Position numbers and translations under genes: made by a program
Shown: one piece after another, positions 26,114 through 35,901 of the stretch
Layout: each line of letters starts with the position of its first letter
Position numbering within the stretch: position 1 is the first letter of the stretch
Notes under the pieces: model-generated
What the model was told of the DNA's origin: nothing
The model's input: only the letters and a program-made list of their open reading frames with translations
Database searches by the model: none
Assembly: GCF_018917235.1 (NCBI RefSeq)
Contig: NZ_JAHLOF010000002.1
Location: forward strand, 62,001 to 126,000
DNA: 64,000 nucleotides
Origin: Metaclostridioides mangenotii
GTDB taxonomy: Bacteria; Bacillota; Clostridia; Peptostreptococcales; Peptostreptococcaceae
Direction of reading: 5' to 3'

Positions 26114-26605
26114 TTAATTTTCGTATTCTTCTTCGTATTTAACATTGATTTCATCCAAAATCTTGTCATCACATTTTCCATCAATGGAGTCAATCTCTGT
26201 TATATAACTTCCTTTTTGAATTAAAAATCTCTTTATTGCAAAAAGACCGGCCATAGCAACTACCCCTAATAAAACATCCATCATACCTTCATTTTTAGGA
26301 AGTAAAAGCATTTTTCTAGCTATTGCATACAACAATGCCTCAATAAACGCACCTGGAATATGAAGTGATAGCATTATAACTAGCTCAACTCCAATCACAA
26401 GTAATAGTACTTGTGCCAATATATTGTTTAGTGTTTGGTATTCAACAATATTTTTAAAATCTGTTATATATTCAAACCATATAAGTCTAAATATATCCAT
26501 AACACCAAGGCATATTGTAAGTAAAACAACTACTGCTAGAAGTTTTTCTAGTAAAAATGCAATTTTTAGTACTTTGCTATTACTGTTTTTTGCTAATTCT
26601 TTCAT
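26114..26605 (-). CDS. Membrane protein, PsiE-like
   Basis: The 163-residue protein has about four membrane segments (about 17-37, 60-84, 93-108 re-entrant or amphipathic, 109-127) and a charged C-terminal tail of 35 residues. The spacing and the 'LLLVIGVELVIML' then 'IARKMLLLP' segments resemble the phosphate-starvation PsiE family, but this is a modest match. It lies between queA and tgt on the same strand. No known role in tRNA modification. Confidence 0.5.
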   Translation of the reverse strand: MKELAKNSNSKVLKIAFLLEKLLAVVVLLTICLGVMDIFRLIWFEYITDFKNIVEYQTLNNILAQVLLLVIGVELVIMLSLHIPGAFIEALLYAIARKMLLLPKNEGMMDVLLGVVAMAGLFAIKRFLIQKGSYITEIDSIDGKCDDKILDEINVKYEEEYEN

Positions 26606-26744
26606 AGAAACCCCCCTTCATTTTTGACCTTATTTTAATTAATTTTAATGGTTTTTATTTTATAGTCTATATTTACAGTTATGATTATATATACTTTTTC
26701 TAGAACTTTATTTTTTATAATCATAAGTATGGGTTTTTAGTTTT

Positions 26745-27770
26745 CTACTTAATTATCATAGCATCTCCAAAACTGAAAAATCTGTATTTTTCCTCGACAG
26801 CTACATTATATGCATTTAGAATATTTTTTTTACTACTCAGTGCACTAACAAGCATTATAAGTGTAGACTCAGGTAAGTGGAAGTTAGTTATTAGTCTGTC
26901 CACAATTTTAAACTCATACCCTGGATATATAAATATATCTGTCCAACCACTCGTCTCTTTTATTATGCCATTTTCTTCACTAGCTGATTCAACAGTTCTA
27001 CAACTTGTAGTTCCCACACATACCACATTTTTTCCAGCTTTTTTAGCTTTGTTAATTTTTTCAGCTGCTTTTCTATCTACCATATAGTACTCTGAATGCA
27101 TATGGTGTTCTAAAACATCGTCGACCTTAACTGGCCTAAATGTACCAAGTCCTACGTGTAGAGTAATAAATGCAATTTCTACACCTTTTTTCTGTATTTG
27201 ATCCAAAAGTTCTTCAGTAAAATGTAGCCCTGCTGTTGGAGCTGCAGCCGAACCATTGTGTTTTGAGTATACTGTTTGGTATCTATCTTTTTCTTCTAAT
27301 TTTTCTGTGATATATGGAGGCAGTGGCATGCTTCCCAGCTCATCAAGAATCTCCTCAAATATCCCATCGTAGCTGAACTTAACTATTCTAGATCCGTCTT
27401 CTCCCATTCCAATGACTTCACTGATTAGTTTTCCCCCACCAAAAGAGAATTTGGTACCTATTTTTGCTCTCTTACCTGGTTTTACTAGTGTTTCCCAAGT
27501 ATCATCTTCTGTTCTTTTTAATAATAAAAACTCTATCTTTCCGCCAGATCCAACTTTTTCTCCAATCAATCTAGCAGGAATTACCCTTGTATTATTTAAT
27601 ACTAAACAATCTCCTGGATTTAAATAATCTATTATATCTTTAAATATCTTATGTTCTACTTCGCCAGTTTTTTTGTCAAGTACCATCAGTCTAGAACTAG
27701 ATCTATCCTCTATTGGCACTTGAGCAATTAATTCTTCTGGCAAATCAAATTTAAAATCACTTGTCTTCAA
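26745..27770 (-). CDS. queA: tRNA preQ1(34) S-adenosylmethionine ribosyltransferase-isomerase
   Basis: QueA moves the ribose of S-adenosylmethionine to preQ1 in tRNA, giving epoxyqueuosine. The 341 residues show the family's '[13 protein letters not shown]' start, '[12 protein letters not shown]', '[13 protein letters not shown]' and '[15 protein letters not shown]'. A TTG codon at 27770, 7 nt after AAAGGGAG, gives the standard MKTSDF start; the frame upstream is rejected. It begins about 80 bp after the ruvB terminator, so it is likely a separate unit from ruvCAB. Confidence 0.96.
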   Translation of the reverse strand: MKTSDFKFDLPEELIAQVPIEDRSSSRLMVLDKKTGEVEHKIFKDIIDYLNPGDCLVLNNTRVIPARLIGEKVGSGGKIEFLLLKRTEDDTWETLVKPGKRAKIGTKFSFGGGKLISEVIGMGEDGSRIVKFSYDGIFEEILDELGSMPLPPYITEKLEEKDRYQTVYSKHNGSAAAPTAGLHFTEELLDQIQKKGVEIAFITLHVGLGTFRPVKVDDVLEHHMHSEYYMVDRKAAEKINKAKKAGKNVVCVGTTSCRTVESASEENGIIKETSGWTDIFIYPGYEFKIVDRLITNFHLPESTLIMLVSALSSKKNILNAYNVAVEEKYRFFSFGDAMIIK

Positions 27771-27848
27771 AACTAGACTCCCTTTCAAAAAAAATTCACC
27801 TTACTATTATATCAAAAAATAGATATATAAACTACTGGTATAAATTTA

Positions 27849-27888
27849 AAAAGTCCCGTGATACTATGCTATTTGTCACGGGGCTTTT
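27849..27888 (-). terminator. ruvCAB terminator overlapping the ruvB stop
   Basis: The stem AAAAGCCCCGTGA with TCACGGGACTTTT is followed by T on the minus strand. The 5' arm is formed by the last ruvB codons. Confidence 0.88.
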
Positions 27889-28888
27889 CTATATTTAAGT
27901 GTTCATATGCTAACGGCATTGCTGACCTTCCTCTAGGACCTCTATTTATAAATCCAAGTTGCAGTAAATAAGGCTCAAAAACATCTTCAATTGTGTTTCT
28001 ATCCTCACCGATTGAAGCTGCTAAAGTATCAAGTCCAACTGGCCCTCCACCAAATTTTTCTATTATGGTATGTAATAATTTTTCATCTACGTAATCAAGC
28101 CCTAGGTTATCAATCCCAAGCAGCTCTAGTGCATCCTTTGCTGTTTCATCCCTAATTATTCCATCTGATTTAACTTGAGCATAATCTCTTACTCTCTTTA
28201 AAAGTCTATTAGCTATCCTTGGAGTACCTCTTGAACGTTTAGCAAGTTCTAATGCTCCTGACTCATGAATCTCTGCATCCAAAATAGAAGAAGACCTCAA
28301 AACTATCTGCGCAAGTTCATCTACTGTGTAATAATCAAGCTTACATATTACACCAAATCTATCTCTTAAAGGATTTGTTAGCATACCTGCCCTAGTAGTT
28401 GCCCCTATTAAAGTAAATTTAGGAAGATCTAATCTTATACTCCTAGCAGAAGGACCTTTTCCTATAATAATATCCAAACAGAAATCCTCCATTGCAGGAT
28501 ATAGAACCTCCTCTACACTTCTATTTATCCTGTGAATCTCATCTATAAAAAGTACGTCATTTTCATTTAAGTTAGTAAGTATAGCCGCCAAATCTCCGGC
28601 TCTCTCTATAGCTGGACCAGAAGTTATCCTAAGATTAACTCCCATTTCATTGGCTATTATACTTGCAAGAGTCGTCTTACCAAGTCCCGGTGGACCATAC
28701 AGAAGAACATGGTCAAGTTGTTCGTTTCTAGACTTTGCGGCTTGAATAAATATGCTAAGCTGTTCTTTGGATTTTTCTTGCCCCAAATATTCTTCAAGTG
28801 TCTTCGGTCTTAAACTGTTTTCTATATCAACATCATCTGTCTGCATAGAAGATGTGATTATTCTATTTTCGTCATCAAATTCGTTCAT
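27869..28888 (-). CDS. ruvB: Holliday junction branch migration ATPase RuvB
   Basis: The 339-residue AAA+ motor pulls DNA through the RuvA-bound Holliday junction. It has '[12 protein letters not shown]', Walker [10 protein letters not shown] (about 65), Walker B LFIDEIHR (about 115), sensor 1 'IGATTRAG', and the C-terminal winged helix '[15 protein letters not shown]'. The ATG follows GGGGGGAG. It is the last gene of ruvC-ruvA-ruvB, 27 bp after ruvA. Confidence 0.98.
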   Translation of the reverse strand: MNEFDDENRIITSSMQTDDVDIENSLRPKTLEEYLGQEKSKEQLSIFIQAAKSRNEQLDHVLLYGPPGLGKTTLASIIANEMGVNLRITSGPAIERAGDLAAILTNLNENDVLFIDEIHRINRSVEEVLYPAMEDFCLDIIIGKGPSARSIRLDLPKFTLIGATTRAGMLTNPLRDRFGVICKLDYYTVDELAQIVLRSSSILDAEIHESGALELAKRSRGTPRIANRLLKRVRDYAQVKSDGIIRDETAKDALELLGIDNLGLDYVDEKLLHTIIEKFGGGPVGLDTLAASIGEDRNTIEDVFEPYLLQLGFINRGPRGRSAMPLAYEHLNIEKPRDK

Positions 28889-28915
28889 AACTTCTCCCCC
28901 CTTCTAGATCAGCTT

Positions 28916-29509
28916 TTACTTGGTCATTAAATAGCTTAGAGATTTCTTTATTATATCCTCAGTATTTAGACCATCTTTTTTACATTTTTGTACAGCCTCT
29001 TTTGATTCCATAGGGCTGTAACCAAGAGCGACAAGTGCTTCAACAGCCTCATCTTGAGAAACAAGTATAGGCTTTTCAGAGAATAGTGTCGGTTCAAATG
29101 CCACACTTTCTTTATCTATCTTATCTTTAAGCTCTAGTATAATTCTCTCAGCTGTCTTTTTCCCAACTCCAGGCGCCTTTGAAAGGTTTGCTATATCGTC
29201 ACTTAATATAAATGCTCCTAACTTTTCGGGAGATGAAAATGAAAGTATAGACAATCCCACTTTTGGACCGATCTTGGAAACTGAAGTCAAAAGTTCAAAC
29301 ATTCTAAGCTCTTCTTTAGTAGAAAATCCACATATGTTTAAGTCATCTTCTCTAACTATTAACTTTGTGTATATCTTAGCTTCCTTTCCAACTCTCATAT
29401 CTGCAATAGTGTTTGTAGATGCATTAATCTCATATCCTATATTATTATTCTCTATAACTATGTAATTTAAGTTGATCTCTTCAACTGTTCCTTTTATATA
29501 ATTAAACAT
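28916..29509 (-). CDS. ruvA: Holliday junction DNA-binding protein RuvA
   Basis: The 197-residue protein contains an N-terminal OB fold ([12 protein letters not shown]), two helix-hairpin-helix motifs ([12 protein letters not shown] and [19 protein letters not shown]) and a C-terminal RuvB-contact domain ([13 protein letters not shown]). It overlaps ruvC by 8 bp, and ruvB follows. Confidence 0.98.
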   Translation of the reverse strand: MFNYIKGTVEEINLNYIVIENNNIGYEINASTNTIADMRVGKEAKIYTKLIVREDDLNICGFSTKEELRMFELLTSVSKIGPKVGLSILSFSSPEKLGAFILSDDIANLSKAPGVGKKTAERIILELKDKIDKESVAFEPTLFSEKPILVSQDEAVEALVALGYSPMESKEAVQKCKKDGLNTEDIIKKSLSYLMTK

Positions 29510-30011
29510 ATTTGCCCCCTATATTTTTCAAAGTCTTTTCAAGTTTATTTGAATGCGCATGACAGACAGCAACAGCTAATGCATCAGCTACATCATCAGG
29601 TTTTGGTACAGCTTTCAAATTTAAAAATGCAGTTACCATCTGTTGAACTTGGGATTTTTGTGCTCTACCATATCCCACAACACCTTGTTTTACTTGAAGT
29701 GGTGTATACTCGTATACTGGCTTGTTATTATGAGAACACGCAAGCATAGTAACCCCTCTAGCTTGTGCAACTGTAATAGCAGTCTTTACGTTTTTATTAA
29801 AAAACAGTTCCTCTATTCCGACTTCATCTATATTATAATTCTTTATAATCGTATCTATTCCTTTGTACACTAGCTCTAGTCTTCTAGATACGTCCATGTG
29901 TGCTGGTGTAGTAACAGCTCCGTAGTCAATAGGAGTAAATTTATTGTTTTTGTACTCTACTACTCCATATCCAACTATAGCTATCCCTGGATCTATTCCC
30001 AAGATTATCAT
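29502..30011 (-). CDS. ruvC: Holliday junction resolvase RuvC
   Basis: The 169-residue RNase H-fold nuclease cuts Holliday junctions. Acidic active-site residues are visible in 'LGIDPG' (Asp7), 'VGIEELFF' (Glu about 68) and the C-terminal '[15 protein letters not shown]' (Asp about 138 and 141). It heads the ruvCAB operon and overlaps ruvA by 8 bp. Confidence 0.97.
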   Translation of the reverse strand: MIILGIDPGIAIVGYGVVEYKNNKFTPIDYGAVTTPAHMDVSRRLELVYKGIDTIIKNYNIDEVGIEELFFNKNVKTAITVAQARGVTMLACSHNNKPVYEYTPLQVKQGVVGYGRAQKSQVQQMVTAFLNLKAVPKPDDVADALAVAVCHAHSNKLEKTLKNIGGKYV

Positions 30012-30191
30012 AAATAACGTCCTTCCCCAATATCTCTAACATATTTTTTATATGTACGTCTACAACTTAATTTTTTATTTTTATTTTAAAATCGTTTATA
30101 TTTTTGTTTACAAAACTTATGTTCTAAATAATTATAACATAAATACAAGTCAAAATAAGCCATAACATACATTATGTAAATAAAATGGCAA

Positions 30192-30236
30192 AATAAAAAG
30201 AACTATCTACTGTAAACAGATTACTAAAGATAGCTC
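30192..30236 (-). terminator. Terminator of the BofC-like gene
   Basis: The stem GAGCTATCT with AGATAGTTC is followed by TTTTTATTTT on the minus strand. The remaining bases up to ruvC (30012-30191) show only AT-rich sequence. Confidence 0.8.
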
Positions 30237-30283
30237 CTTATGCTAATACATTATTTATACTATAAATTAATTCTAACTTAAAA

Positions 30284-30904
30284 CTAACTTGCAAAATCCT
30301 CTAATCTTGCGTATGCCTCATCTTCAGTGTCCATTATTACACCCTTTTCGATTTCATCTTGTACTGTTTTAGGAAGAGAATCCAAAGTTATTTTAGTCTT
30401 TTCTACTAAAGTCTTTTTACCTTTTTGGTCGTACTTATAAAGTGCTATATGACCTTTGTTAGATTCTATAGCGTACTTACCTCTTTTAGTATTTTCGCTC
30501 ATCGTATCGACTTTTTCATCCGATTCATAATTAGAATCCTCTAGTACAATTTCATCTTTAGCTAAACTTTTTACTACTTTACCTGGGTATTCATTTTTAA
30601 AGTATTCCTTGATTTCATTTTCTGTTTTTCCCAAAACCTCATTTGGAACTATTCCTGCCATTATATAAGTTTTCTTGTAATTTGTCTCTGTCTCACCTTC
30701 ATTTTGTAGCCAAACCTCACAGTCTTCATTTAAACCATATGGTTTTTGTACTTTTGTCTCTGTCATATTCGATGTTTTTTTGATAGACATATCCCTGTTT
30801 GCAGCAAATGATCCTATATAAAATCCACTTCCAAATACTATAATTGCTGTTACCACATAAGCAGATATTTTTTGATAATTATAACGTCTTCTTTTTTCAA
30901 ACAA
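30284..30904 (-). CDS. BofC C-terminal domain protein, membrane anchored
   Basis: The 206 residues have a short basic N-terminus, one membrane helix (about 17-36) and an extracytoplasmic part. Its last 75 residues fit the BofC C-terminal domain ('GKYAIESNKGHIALYK', 'ITLDSLPKTVQDEIEKG', 'ARLEDFAS'). In Bacillus, BofC restrains the SpoIVB protease during sporulation, and bofC sits next to ruvAB as here. A TTG at 30904, 8 nt after AAAAGGAGG, is the better start; the longer frame to 30937 runs through that site. A role in sporulation is likely only if the organism sporulates. Confidence 0.75.
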   Translation of the reverse strand: MFEKRRRYNYQKISAYVVTAIIVFGSGFYIGSFAANRDMSIKKTSNMTETKVQKPYGLNEDCEVWLQNEGETETNYKKTYIMAGIVPNEVLGKTENEIKEYFKNEYPGKVVKSLAKDEIVLEDSNYESDEKVDTMSENTKRGKYAIESNKGHIALYKYDQKGKKTLVEKTKITLDSLPKTVQDEIEKGVIMDTEDEAYARLEDFAS

Positions 30905-31051
30905 TATATTCGCCTCCTTTTCTAATATTCTCTCCAAATAGGAAGCTTTTATACAATTTATGTAAATAATAGGAAAAAAATTGTTGTTGATGTTATACTT
31001 ATAAATTTATTTGGACATACTGGTAATAAAGAATGATTAGGAGGTAGTTTT

Positions 31052-31375
31052 ATGTCTAAAATAAATTGTAATGTAACAAATTGTTCTTACTATGATAACA
31101 ATCTTTGTTACGCAGAAAAAATAAATATTTCAGGTAAGTCTGCTAAGAATAGTGAAAGCACTAACTGTAGTTCATTCTTAGAAAAAGAACACTATAGTAG
31201 ATTGACTAACAATACTAACAATGGTCAAACTGATCTAGTCTGTAATGTAAGTTATTGTGAGCATAATGGCGAAGGAGATACTTGTAAACTTCAAAATATT
31301 CAAGTTGAGCCAAAAACTGAAAAGCCTATTATGTACTCTGAGACTTATTGTGGTAGCTATGAAAGTAGAATGTAA
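31052..31375 (+). CDS. DUF1540 double-domain cysteine-rich protein
   Basis: The 107 residues contain two copies of the small DUF1540 metal-binding-like unit: 'INCNVTNCSYYDNNLCYA..I...' with 'NCSSF', and 'LVCNVSYCEHNGEGDTCKL..I' with 'YCGSY'. Each copy holds four Cys. Such proteins are common and abundant in clostridia and have no assigned role. AGGAGGT precedes the ATG. It stands alone between the BofC-like and DUF975 genes. Confidence 0.85.
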   Translation: MSKINCNVTNCSYYDNNLCYAEKINISGKSAKNSESTNCSSFLEKEHYSRLTNNTNNGQTDLVCNVSYCEHNGEGDTCKLQNIQVEPKTEKPIMYSETYCGSYESRM

Positions 31376-31584
31376 TTTATAAAAAATTAAAAAATTTTAA
31401 AATTATTTTTAATTCAAAAAGTATTATTTTATGCAACTTTAATATAAAGTTTATATATTTTATATAAGTCATTATGCATTTAATAATACTTTTTTATTGT
31501 AAATTATTAACATTTAACCTTTTTAATAATACTCGAATAAGTTAAAATTAAGTTTAGATATAAATATATCAAGGGGGAATTATT

Positions 31585-32358
31585 ATGGTTTCAAATTCTG
31601 TATTAAAAGAAAGGGCAAAAAGTCAATTGAAAGGTCACTTGGGTTCAGCAATCTTTGTGGCATTCTTGACATCTTTAGTGTTTTTTATGACTGAAAGCAT
31701 ACTTGAATCAGAGGCTACAAGCTCAATTATCTTATTTTTATTATTACAATTATTTATAGCTGCACCATTATATGTTGGTAAGATTAAATTTTTACTAGAC
31801 CTTGCACTAGATAAAAACCCTAAAATTTCAGAGATTGCATTTGGTTACAAAAACTTAACTAAATCTATGATTTTAGGAATTGTTTTATTTGCTGGATACT
31901 TAGCACTCGGGTTATTATTTTCAATGTTTGGATATATAATATTTGAATTTACTGATGTGAATGTATTTACTTTAATAATAGGGATATTTTTAGGAATTGG
32001 CTTGATTATTTTATTTTATTACATTGTTGTGCTATTTTCTATGTCATATTATGTATTCTGCGAAAATCCAGATATGCATATTTTTGAATGCATTAAAAGA
32101 GGCGTTAGTTTAATGCAAGGTCATGTAATGGAATTTTTTATACTTGGACTTAGCTTCTTGGGTTGGTATATACTACCAATAGCAATAGGATTAATCATCT
32201 ATTTAATATACTGTATCTTTAATGTATTAGGAATTATTTTTATATTAAGTTTAATAGCTATTTTATGTGCAGTACCATATATGCTATGGTTATCAATATA
32301 CATGGAAGTTACGTATATTAATTTTTATTTAGAACTTAATAGTTTTGAGATTGAATAA
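31585..32358 (+). CDS. DUF975 family membrane protein
   Basis: A 257-residue polytopic protein with about six membrane segments. It has the family start 'LKERAKSQLKGHLGSAI', and 'VALFSMSYYVFCENPDM'-like and 'ECIKRGVSLMQGHVMEFFIL' blocks, where YVFCENP and LMQGH are typical of DUF975. The C-terminal end 'TYINFYLEL' is also standard. AGGGGG lies before the ATG. Function unknown; members are often linked to membrane stress. Confidence 0.8.
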   Translation: MVSNSVLKERAKSQLKGHLGSAIFVAFLTSLVFFMTESILESEATSSIILFLLLQLFIAAPLYVGKIKFLLDLALDKNPKISEIAFGYKNLTKSMILGIVLFAGYLALGLLFSMFGYIIFEFTDVNVFTLIIGIFLGIGLIILFYYIVVLFSMSYYVFCENPDMHIFECIKRGVSLMQGHVMEFFILGLSFLGWYILPIAIGLIIYLIYCIFNVLGIIFILSLIAILCAVPYMLWLSIYMEVTYINFYLELNSFEIE

Positions 32359-32499
32359 AAAAATATATTATATCTATAGCTCTTTTATTTTGTCTATATT
32401 TACATTTGGCAATGTGCTAGTTTTTTTAGTGTCTTATATGAATGCTACTCAAGCTAATTACTAAGTTGAACTAAATATTTTTATAATAGAGTAATTTAT

Positions 32500-32550
32500 A
32501 AGGGACTAATATAAGCACCCTGATTTTTCAGGATTTATATAGTCCCTTTA
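32500..32550. terminator. Terminator between DUF975 and GNAT genes
   Basis: The stem AAGGGACTAATATA with TATATAGTCCCTT, with an inner CCTGA/TCAGG stem. It would serve the minus-strand GNAT gene, and possibly the + strand gene. Confidence 0.82.
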
Positions 32551-32567
32551 TATATACTCTAACCATA

Positions 32568-33029
32568 TTACAATCTCATTCTAAGCCTAATCATATCTAA
32601 ACATTCAATACCATTTTCTACTATCTTCTCACTGTAGTTGTTCTTAAAGAAGTCCACATCAACTCCAATGATTCTAAATCCACATTTTTGGTAAAAAGCG
32701 AGCTGTGAAATACTTGAGTTACCAGTACCGACCTCTAAATACCTAGCCCCTTTACTTTTGGATAAATTCACCGCGTTTTCAACAAGTAACTTCCCGACAC
32801 CTGTATTTTGACAGGATTCTCTAACTGCTATGTTTACGATTTCTAGTGTATCTAAAGACTTTCTTGATAACAAATATACGCCAACAGTCTCATTCTTTAA
32901 AATGGCGATATGACACTCCCCTTCACTTATATATCTTTCTACCATGTCAATAGAAGGATCAGCTAAATAAAGCAAATCGTATGGTATTGTATCATTACAG
33001 TTCATTTTTCTTATAGTTATATTATTCAT
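32568..33029 (-). CDS. GNAT family N-acetyltransferase
   Basis: The 153-residue protein has the GNAT core: 'VNIAVRESCQNTGVGKLLVENAV' holds the acetyl-CoA pyrophosphate loop (QNTGVG, about 76-81), and 'YLEVGTGNSSISQLAFYQKCGFRIIGVD' is motif B. Substrate unknown. GGAGG lies before the ATG. A CPBP-like remnant lies just upstream on the same strand. Confidence 0.85.
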   Translation of the reverse strand: MNNITIRKMNCNDTIPYDLLYLADPSIDMVERYISEGECHIAILKNETVGVYLLSRKSLDTLEIVNIAVRESCQNTGVGKLLVENAVNLSKSKGARYLEVGTGNSSISQLAFYQKCGFRIIGVDVDFFKNNYSEKIVENGIECLDMIRLRMRL

Positions 33030-33054
33030 TTTTATCCTCCGATATTTTTTCTAT

Positions 33055-33393
33055 TTAATATAATTGTTTTATAAATGATATTAAAATAATTATAAAACTG
33101 TACAGCATATGCAAAATAATATTATATTTAATATCTCTCGTTTTAAAATAAACATATTCCAGAGATGTAGATATTGCTAATTTAGGGACTACTGATATTA
33201 AAGAAGGTGTAAAAATTAGTAAATTTTTAATAATTTGATTTGAGAACAGTTGGCTAATTTCCTCAAAGCTCACAGAGATTCCAAATACAAAGAATGATAC
33301 CAAAGAAATAAATACTGCACCACATAAATCATATCTGAAATATTCATAAGCCCTCGGATTTTTATAAATTTCAATTAAAGATATAATAATTAT
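33055..33393 (-). pseudogene. 5'-truncated CPBP-type membrane protease remnant
   Basis: An open frame of about 112 codons with no usable start codon or ribosome site; an in-frame stop lies at 33394-33396. The end 'SLEYVYFKTRDIKYNIILHMLYSFIIIL' (given in part) resembles the last conserved helix of CPBP intramembrane proteases, whose motif H-x3-N is here H-x3-S. The N-terminal half with the EExxR motif is gone. The family call is tentative. Confidence 0.4.
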
Positions 33394-33396
33394 CTA

Positions 33397-33722
33397 ATGT
33401 AAAATTATACCTTATTATAGCAATATAATAAGATAATGTTTACATTATTGCAAATCCTTAAACCTAATTTCCTAATTAGAATAAAAGGTAGCTACCTTAT
33501 TTGAACTACACTGATGCCATATCTTTTTTTGAAATTCTTTTTGAGTATTAATGTATGCGAGATAAGGTCTCATTTCTATATAGATCATCAGATATTTTTA
33601 AATTATTGTGTAAAATAAAAAAGGAATTATAAACTTTTTGGCGAATATATACTATGTTTAACGTCTAATTTTAGTGAAATTATATGTTAGCTTAAGACTC
33701 ATGTCGTATGTGGAGGTAAATA
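33397..33722. other. Intergenic stretch upstream of the agr locus
   Basis: AT-rich bases between the CPBP remnant and the AgrC-like gene. A perfect palindrome AAGGTAGCTACCTT lies at about 33486-33499. A GGAGG lies just before the ATG at 33723. A promoter for the agr genes is expected here but no consensus is obvious. Confidence 0.4.
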
Positions 33723-34949
33723 ATGTTAGAAACAAATTTTTATTGGACACTATTAATGTTAATATCAACATCGATTGAATGGTTTGTATTAAAATTTATT
33801 TTAGATGAATCCAGTAAGTTAAATAGTAGTAAAATTTTTGCAAATCTTTGTTTTGTAGTATCTATTATAACAATTATTTTAATGACTGCATTTGATGTAA
33901 ATGTATATTTAAAATTGTTTGTAAGTTTAGCCATAACGTTTATAATATACAAAATAAATTACGATACAACTATTTTAAAATGCATAGTTATAACTTTACT
34001 ATATTGGATGTTAGTAATTAGTTTTGATGCACTAGGCTCTACAATAGTAATAGCTTTGAATAAAGTAGCAAATTTAAATATATTACTACAACAAAATGTC
34101 TTTAGGTTAGAATTGATTATTTTAACTAAATCATTACTCTTAATGATTGTACCTGTTGTTAAAGGAATTAAACTCTATACAAAAATAGATAACAAAGGAT
34201 ACTTATATATTTGCATACCAATTTTAGCAAATATATTGAGTATTGTTGCGATAACAGGTTTTATGTTTCAAGGTTCAAATTTCAATTATACTAAAAGCAT
34301 AATAATGTTTACGATTTCATTCATACTATTATTATCCAATATATCATTAGTAATTTTGTTATCAAGATTAATAAGAGATAATGAGGTTAGATTAGAAAAT
34401 AAGATAATAATAGAAAAAATGAACATGCAATACGAGTACTATTCCAATTTACAAAAGTTTGAAATGGGTACTATATTTGAAACGAAAAACTTATTATTAG
34501 ATGTTCTTTTAACTGAAAAAAAATACATTTGTGACTCAAACAATATAGAATTTTCCGTAGACATAGACTTCTCTAAATGCTTATTTATGGATATTACAGA
34601 TGTTTGTTGTATATTTACAAACATAATTGATATTTCAATGGAGGAATGTAAAAAAATAAGAGGAAGGCATAGGTCTAAAGTTATAAAAATTTCTGGAGAT
34701 GTAGTAAATAATTATTACGTAATTAAATGTGAAAGTTCTAAACCCAATATAACGGTTTACAGTAAAGATACAATTATTACTGACGATCAAGATGATACAG
34801 TTAAGTGTGGAATATGTATTAACAGTATAAAAAAGTCAGTTAAGAAATATCGCGGTGAACTTGTAATTTCTTCAGATGATGATCTTACAACAACAATCCT
34901 CATACCAATAAATAAACGATTTTCACGAATTAGTACATTAAATAAATAA
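33723..34949 (+). CDS. Degenerate AgrC-like sensor, lacking the histidine box
   Basis: The 408 residues have six to seven N-terminal membrane helices and a cytoplasmic GHKL-like part, as in AgrC peptide sensors. The dimerisation segment 'MQYEYYSNLQKFE' (about 237-249) runs straight into 'TKNLLLDVLLTEKKYICDSNNIEFSVDIDF', the start of the ATPase domain. The usual stretch of about 50 residues with the HDxxNH phosphorylation site is absent, and no other His lies in that region. The N box is 'NIIDISMEE' (the DNA-type Asn is replaced) and the G box is 'KCGICINSIK', so ATP binding is probably lost. The frame is intact, and the gene is followed by agrB and agrD. Confidence 0.85.
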   Translation: MLETNFYWTLLMLISTSIEWFVLKFILDESSKLNSSKIFANLCFVVSIITIILMTAFDVNVYLKLFVSLAITFIIYKINYDTTILKCIVITLLYWMLVISFDALGSTIVIALNKVANLNILLQQNVFRLELIILTKSLLLMIVPVVKGIKLYTKIDNKGYLYICIPILANILSIVAITGFMFQGSNFNYTKSIIMFTISFILLLSNISLVILLSRLIRDNEVRLENKIIIEKMNMQYEYYSNLQKFEMGTIFETKNLLLDVLLTEKKYICDSNNIEFSVDIDFSKCLFMDITDVCCIFTNIIDISMEECKKIRGRHRSKVIKISGDVVNNYYVIKCESSKPNITVYSKDTIITDDQDDTVKCGICINSIKKSVKKYRGELVISSDDDLTTTILIPINKRFSRISTLNK

Positions 34950-34967
34950 TTTTAGAGGGTGTAATTA

Positions 34968-35570
34968 GTGATAAAAAACAGTGCTTGTAAAATAACTTCA
35001 TACCTTATAAGTAATCATGAAATAAATAATGAAGAATACGATATTTATTTATATGCATTTGAGACAATAATAGCGTTCATAATCAATATAGCTGTAATAT
35101 TATTTGTGGGATTTATATTTGATAGATTTACTGAGACGTTGTTGTTTTTATTATTTTACTGCCCTATTAGACAATTTAGTGGTGGTTATCATGCAGATAA
35201 TTATAAAAAATGCTTATTAGCATTTATAATATTGTATCTAGCTAATATGTACATAATAGAAAAATTACTTAGTTTTAAATCAAATTCTATTGTGATTATT
35301 TTAATGACAATAAGTTATATAGGAATATATTTATTATCACCCCAAGAACATAGAAATAATCCTTTAAGTAAATCAGAAGTTAAAAAATATAAAAAAATTG
35401 TTATATATCTATCTAGTTTTCTTTTTGTAACATCAACTATAGGCATTAATTTTACAATAATAAAAGAGTATGCAACTTATACAGCTTCCGTTATTGTATG
35501 TATTTTTATAATGTTGATTTTAGGTATCATAAAAAAAAGGGAGGAATTATATCATGAAGAAAAATTTTAA
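34968..35570 (+). CDS. agrB: AgrB-type peptide processing membrane protease
   Basis: The 200-residue membrane cysteine protease trims the AgrD precursor and closes the peptide ring. The catalytic pair is present: His75 in 'SGGYHADNYKKCLLAF' and Cys82. About five membrane segments follow. 'SPQEHRNNPLS' is a family feature. The start is GTG at 34968 after AGAGGG, 18 bp after the AgrC-like gene. The 3' end overlaps agrD by 17 bp. The protease looks fully functional, unlike the neighbouring sensor. Confidence 0.92.
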   Translation: MIKNSACKITSYLISNHEINNEEYDIYLYAFETIIAFIINIAVILFVGFIFDRFTETLLFLLFYCPIRQFSGGYHADNYKKCLLAFIILYLANMYIIEKLLSFKSNSIVIILMTISYIGIYLLSPQEHRNNPLSKSEVKKYKKIVIYLSSFLFVTSTIGINFTIIKEYATYTASVIVCIFIMLILGIIKKREELYHEEKF

Positions 35571-35700
35571 GTCACTAGCATTAGGAAAAGTAGGCTCTCT
35601 AGCTGTCAGTACACTAAAATTATCAGCTAATTCAACATCGTCATTTTTATCGCATCAACCAAAAATGCCAAAAAATGTACAAAAATTCAAAAAGAAGTAA
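35554..35700 (+). CDS. agrD: AgrD-type autoinducing peptide precursor with Ser at the ring position
   Basis: A 48-residue peptide with an amphipathic N-terminal helix (MKKNFKSLALGKVGSLAVST), a core 'SANSTSSFLS' and a tail 'HQPKMPKNVQKFKKK'. In clostridial AgrD peptides the ring-forming Cys lies five residues before HQP (CLWFT-HQP in C. perfringens). Here Ser29 holds that place, so the product would be a five-residue lactone (SSFLS) with a short tail, rather than a thiolactone. GGGAGG precedes the ATG within the agrB end. Confidence 0.85.
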   Translation: MKKNFKSLALGKVGSLAVSTLKLSANSTSSFLSHQPKMPKNVQKFKKK

Positions 35701-35718
35701 AGTACTTCATCTAGAAAT

Positions 35719-35755
35719 AAAATGGTTGCTTTTTTTAAAGCAACCATTTTATTTT
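35719..35755 (+). terminator. agr operon terminator
   Basis: The perfect stem AAAATGGTTGCTTT with AAAGCAACCATTTT, a T4 loop and a following T-rich run. Confidence 0.88.
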
Positions 35756-35901
35756 TAATTTATTCTCTACATTCATATGTTGATTTATCATTCTTTCTTT
35801 TAATTGTTCTAATGCATCTTTTAATTATACTGGTTATTTAATACCTATCTGACTGCAATTTACTAGTATACCTAAACACTCGTGTGCTATTACCTATCAA
35901 A

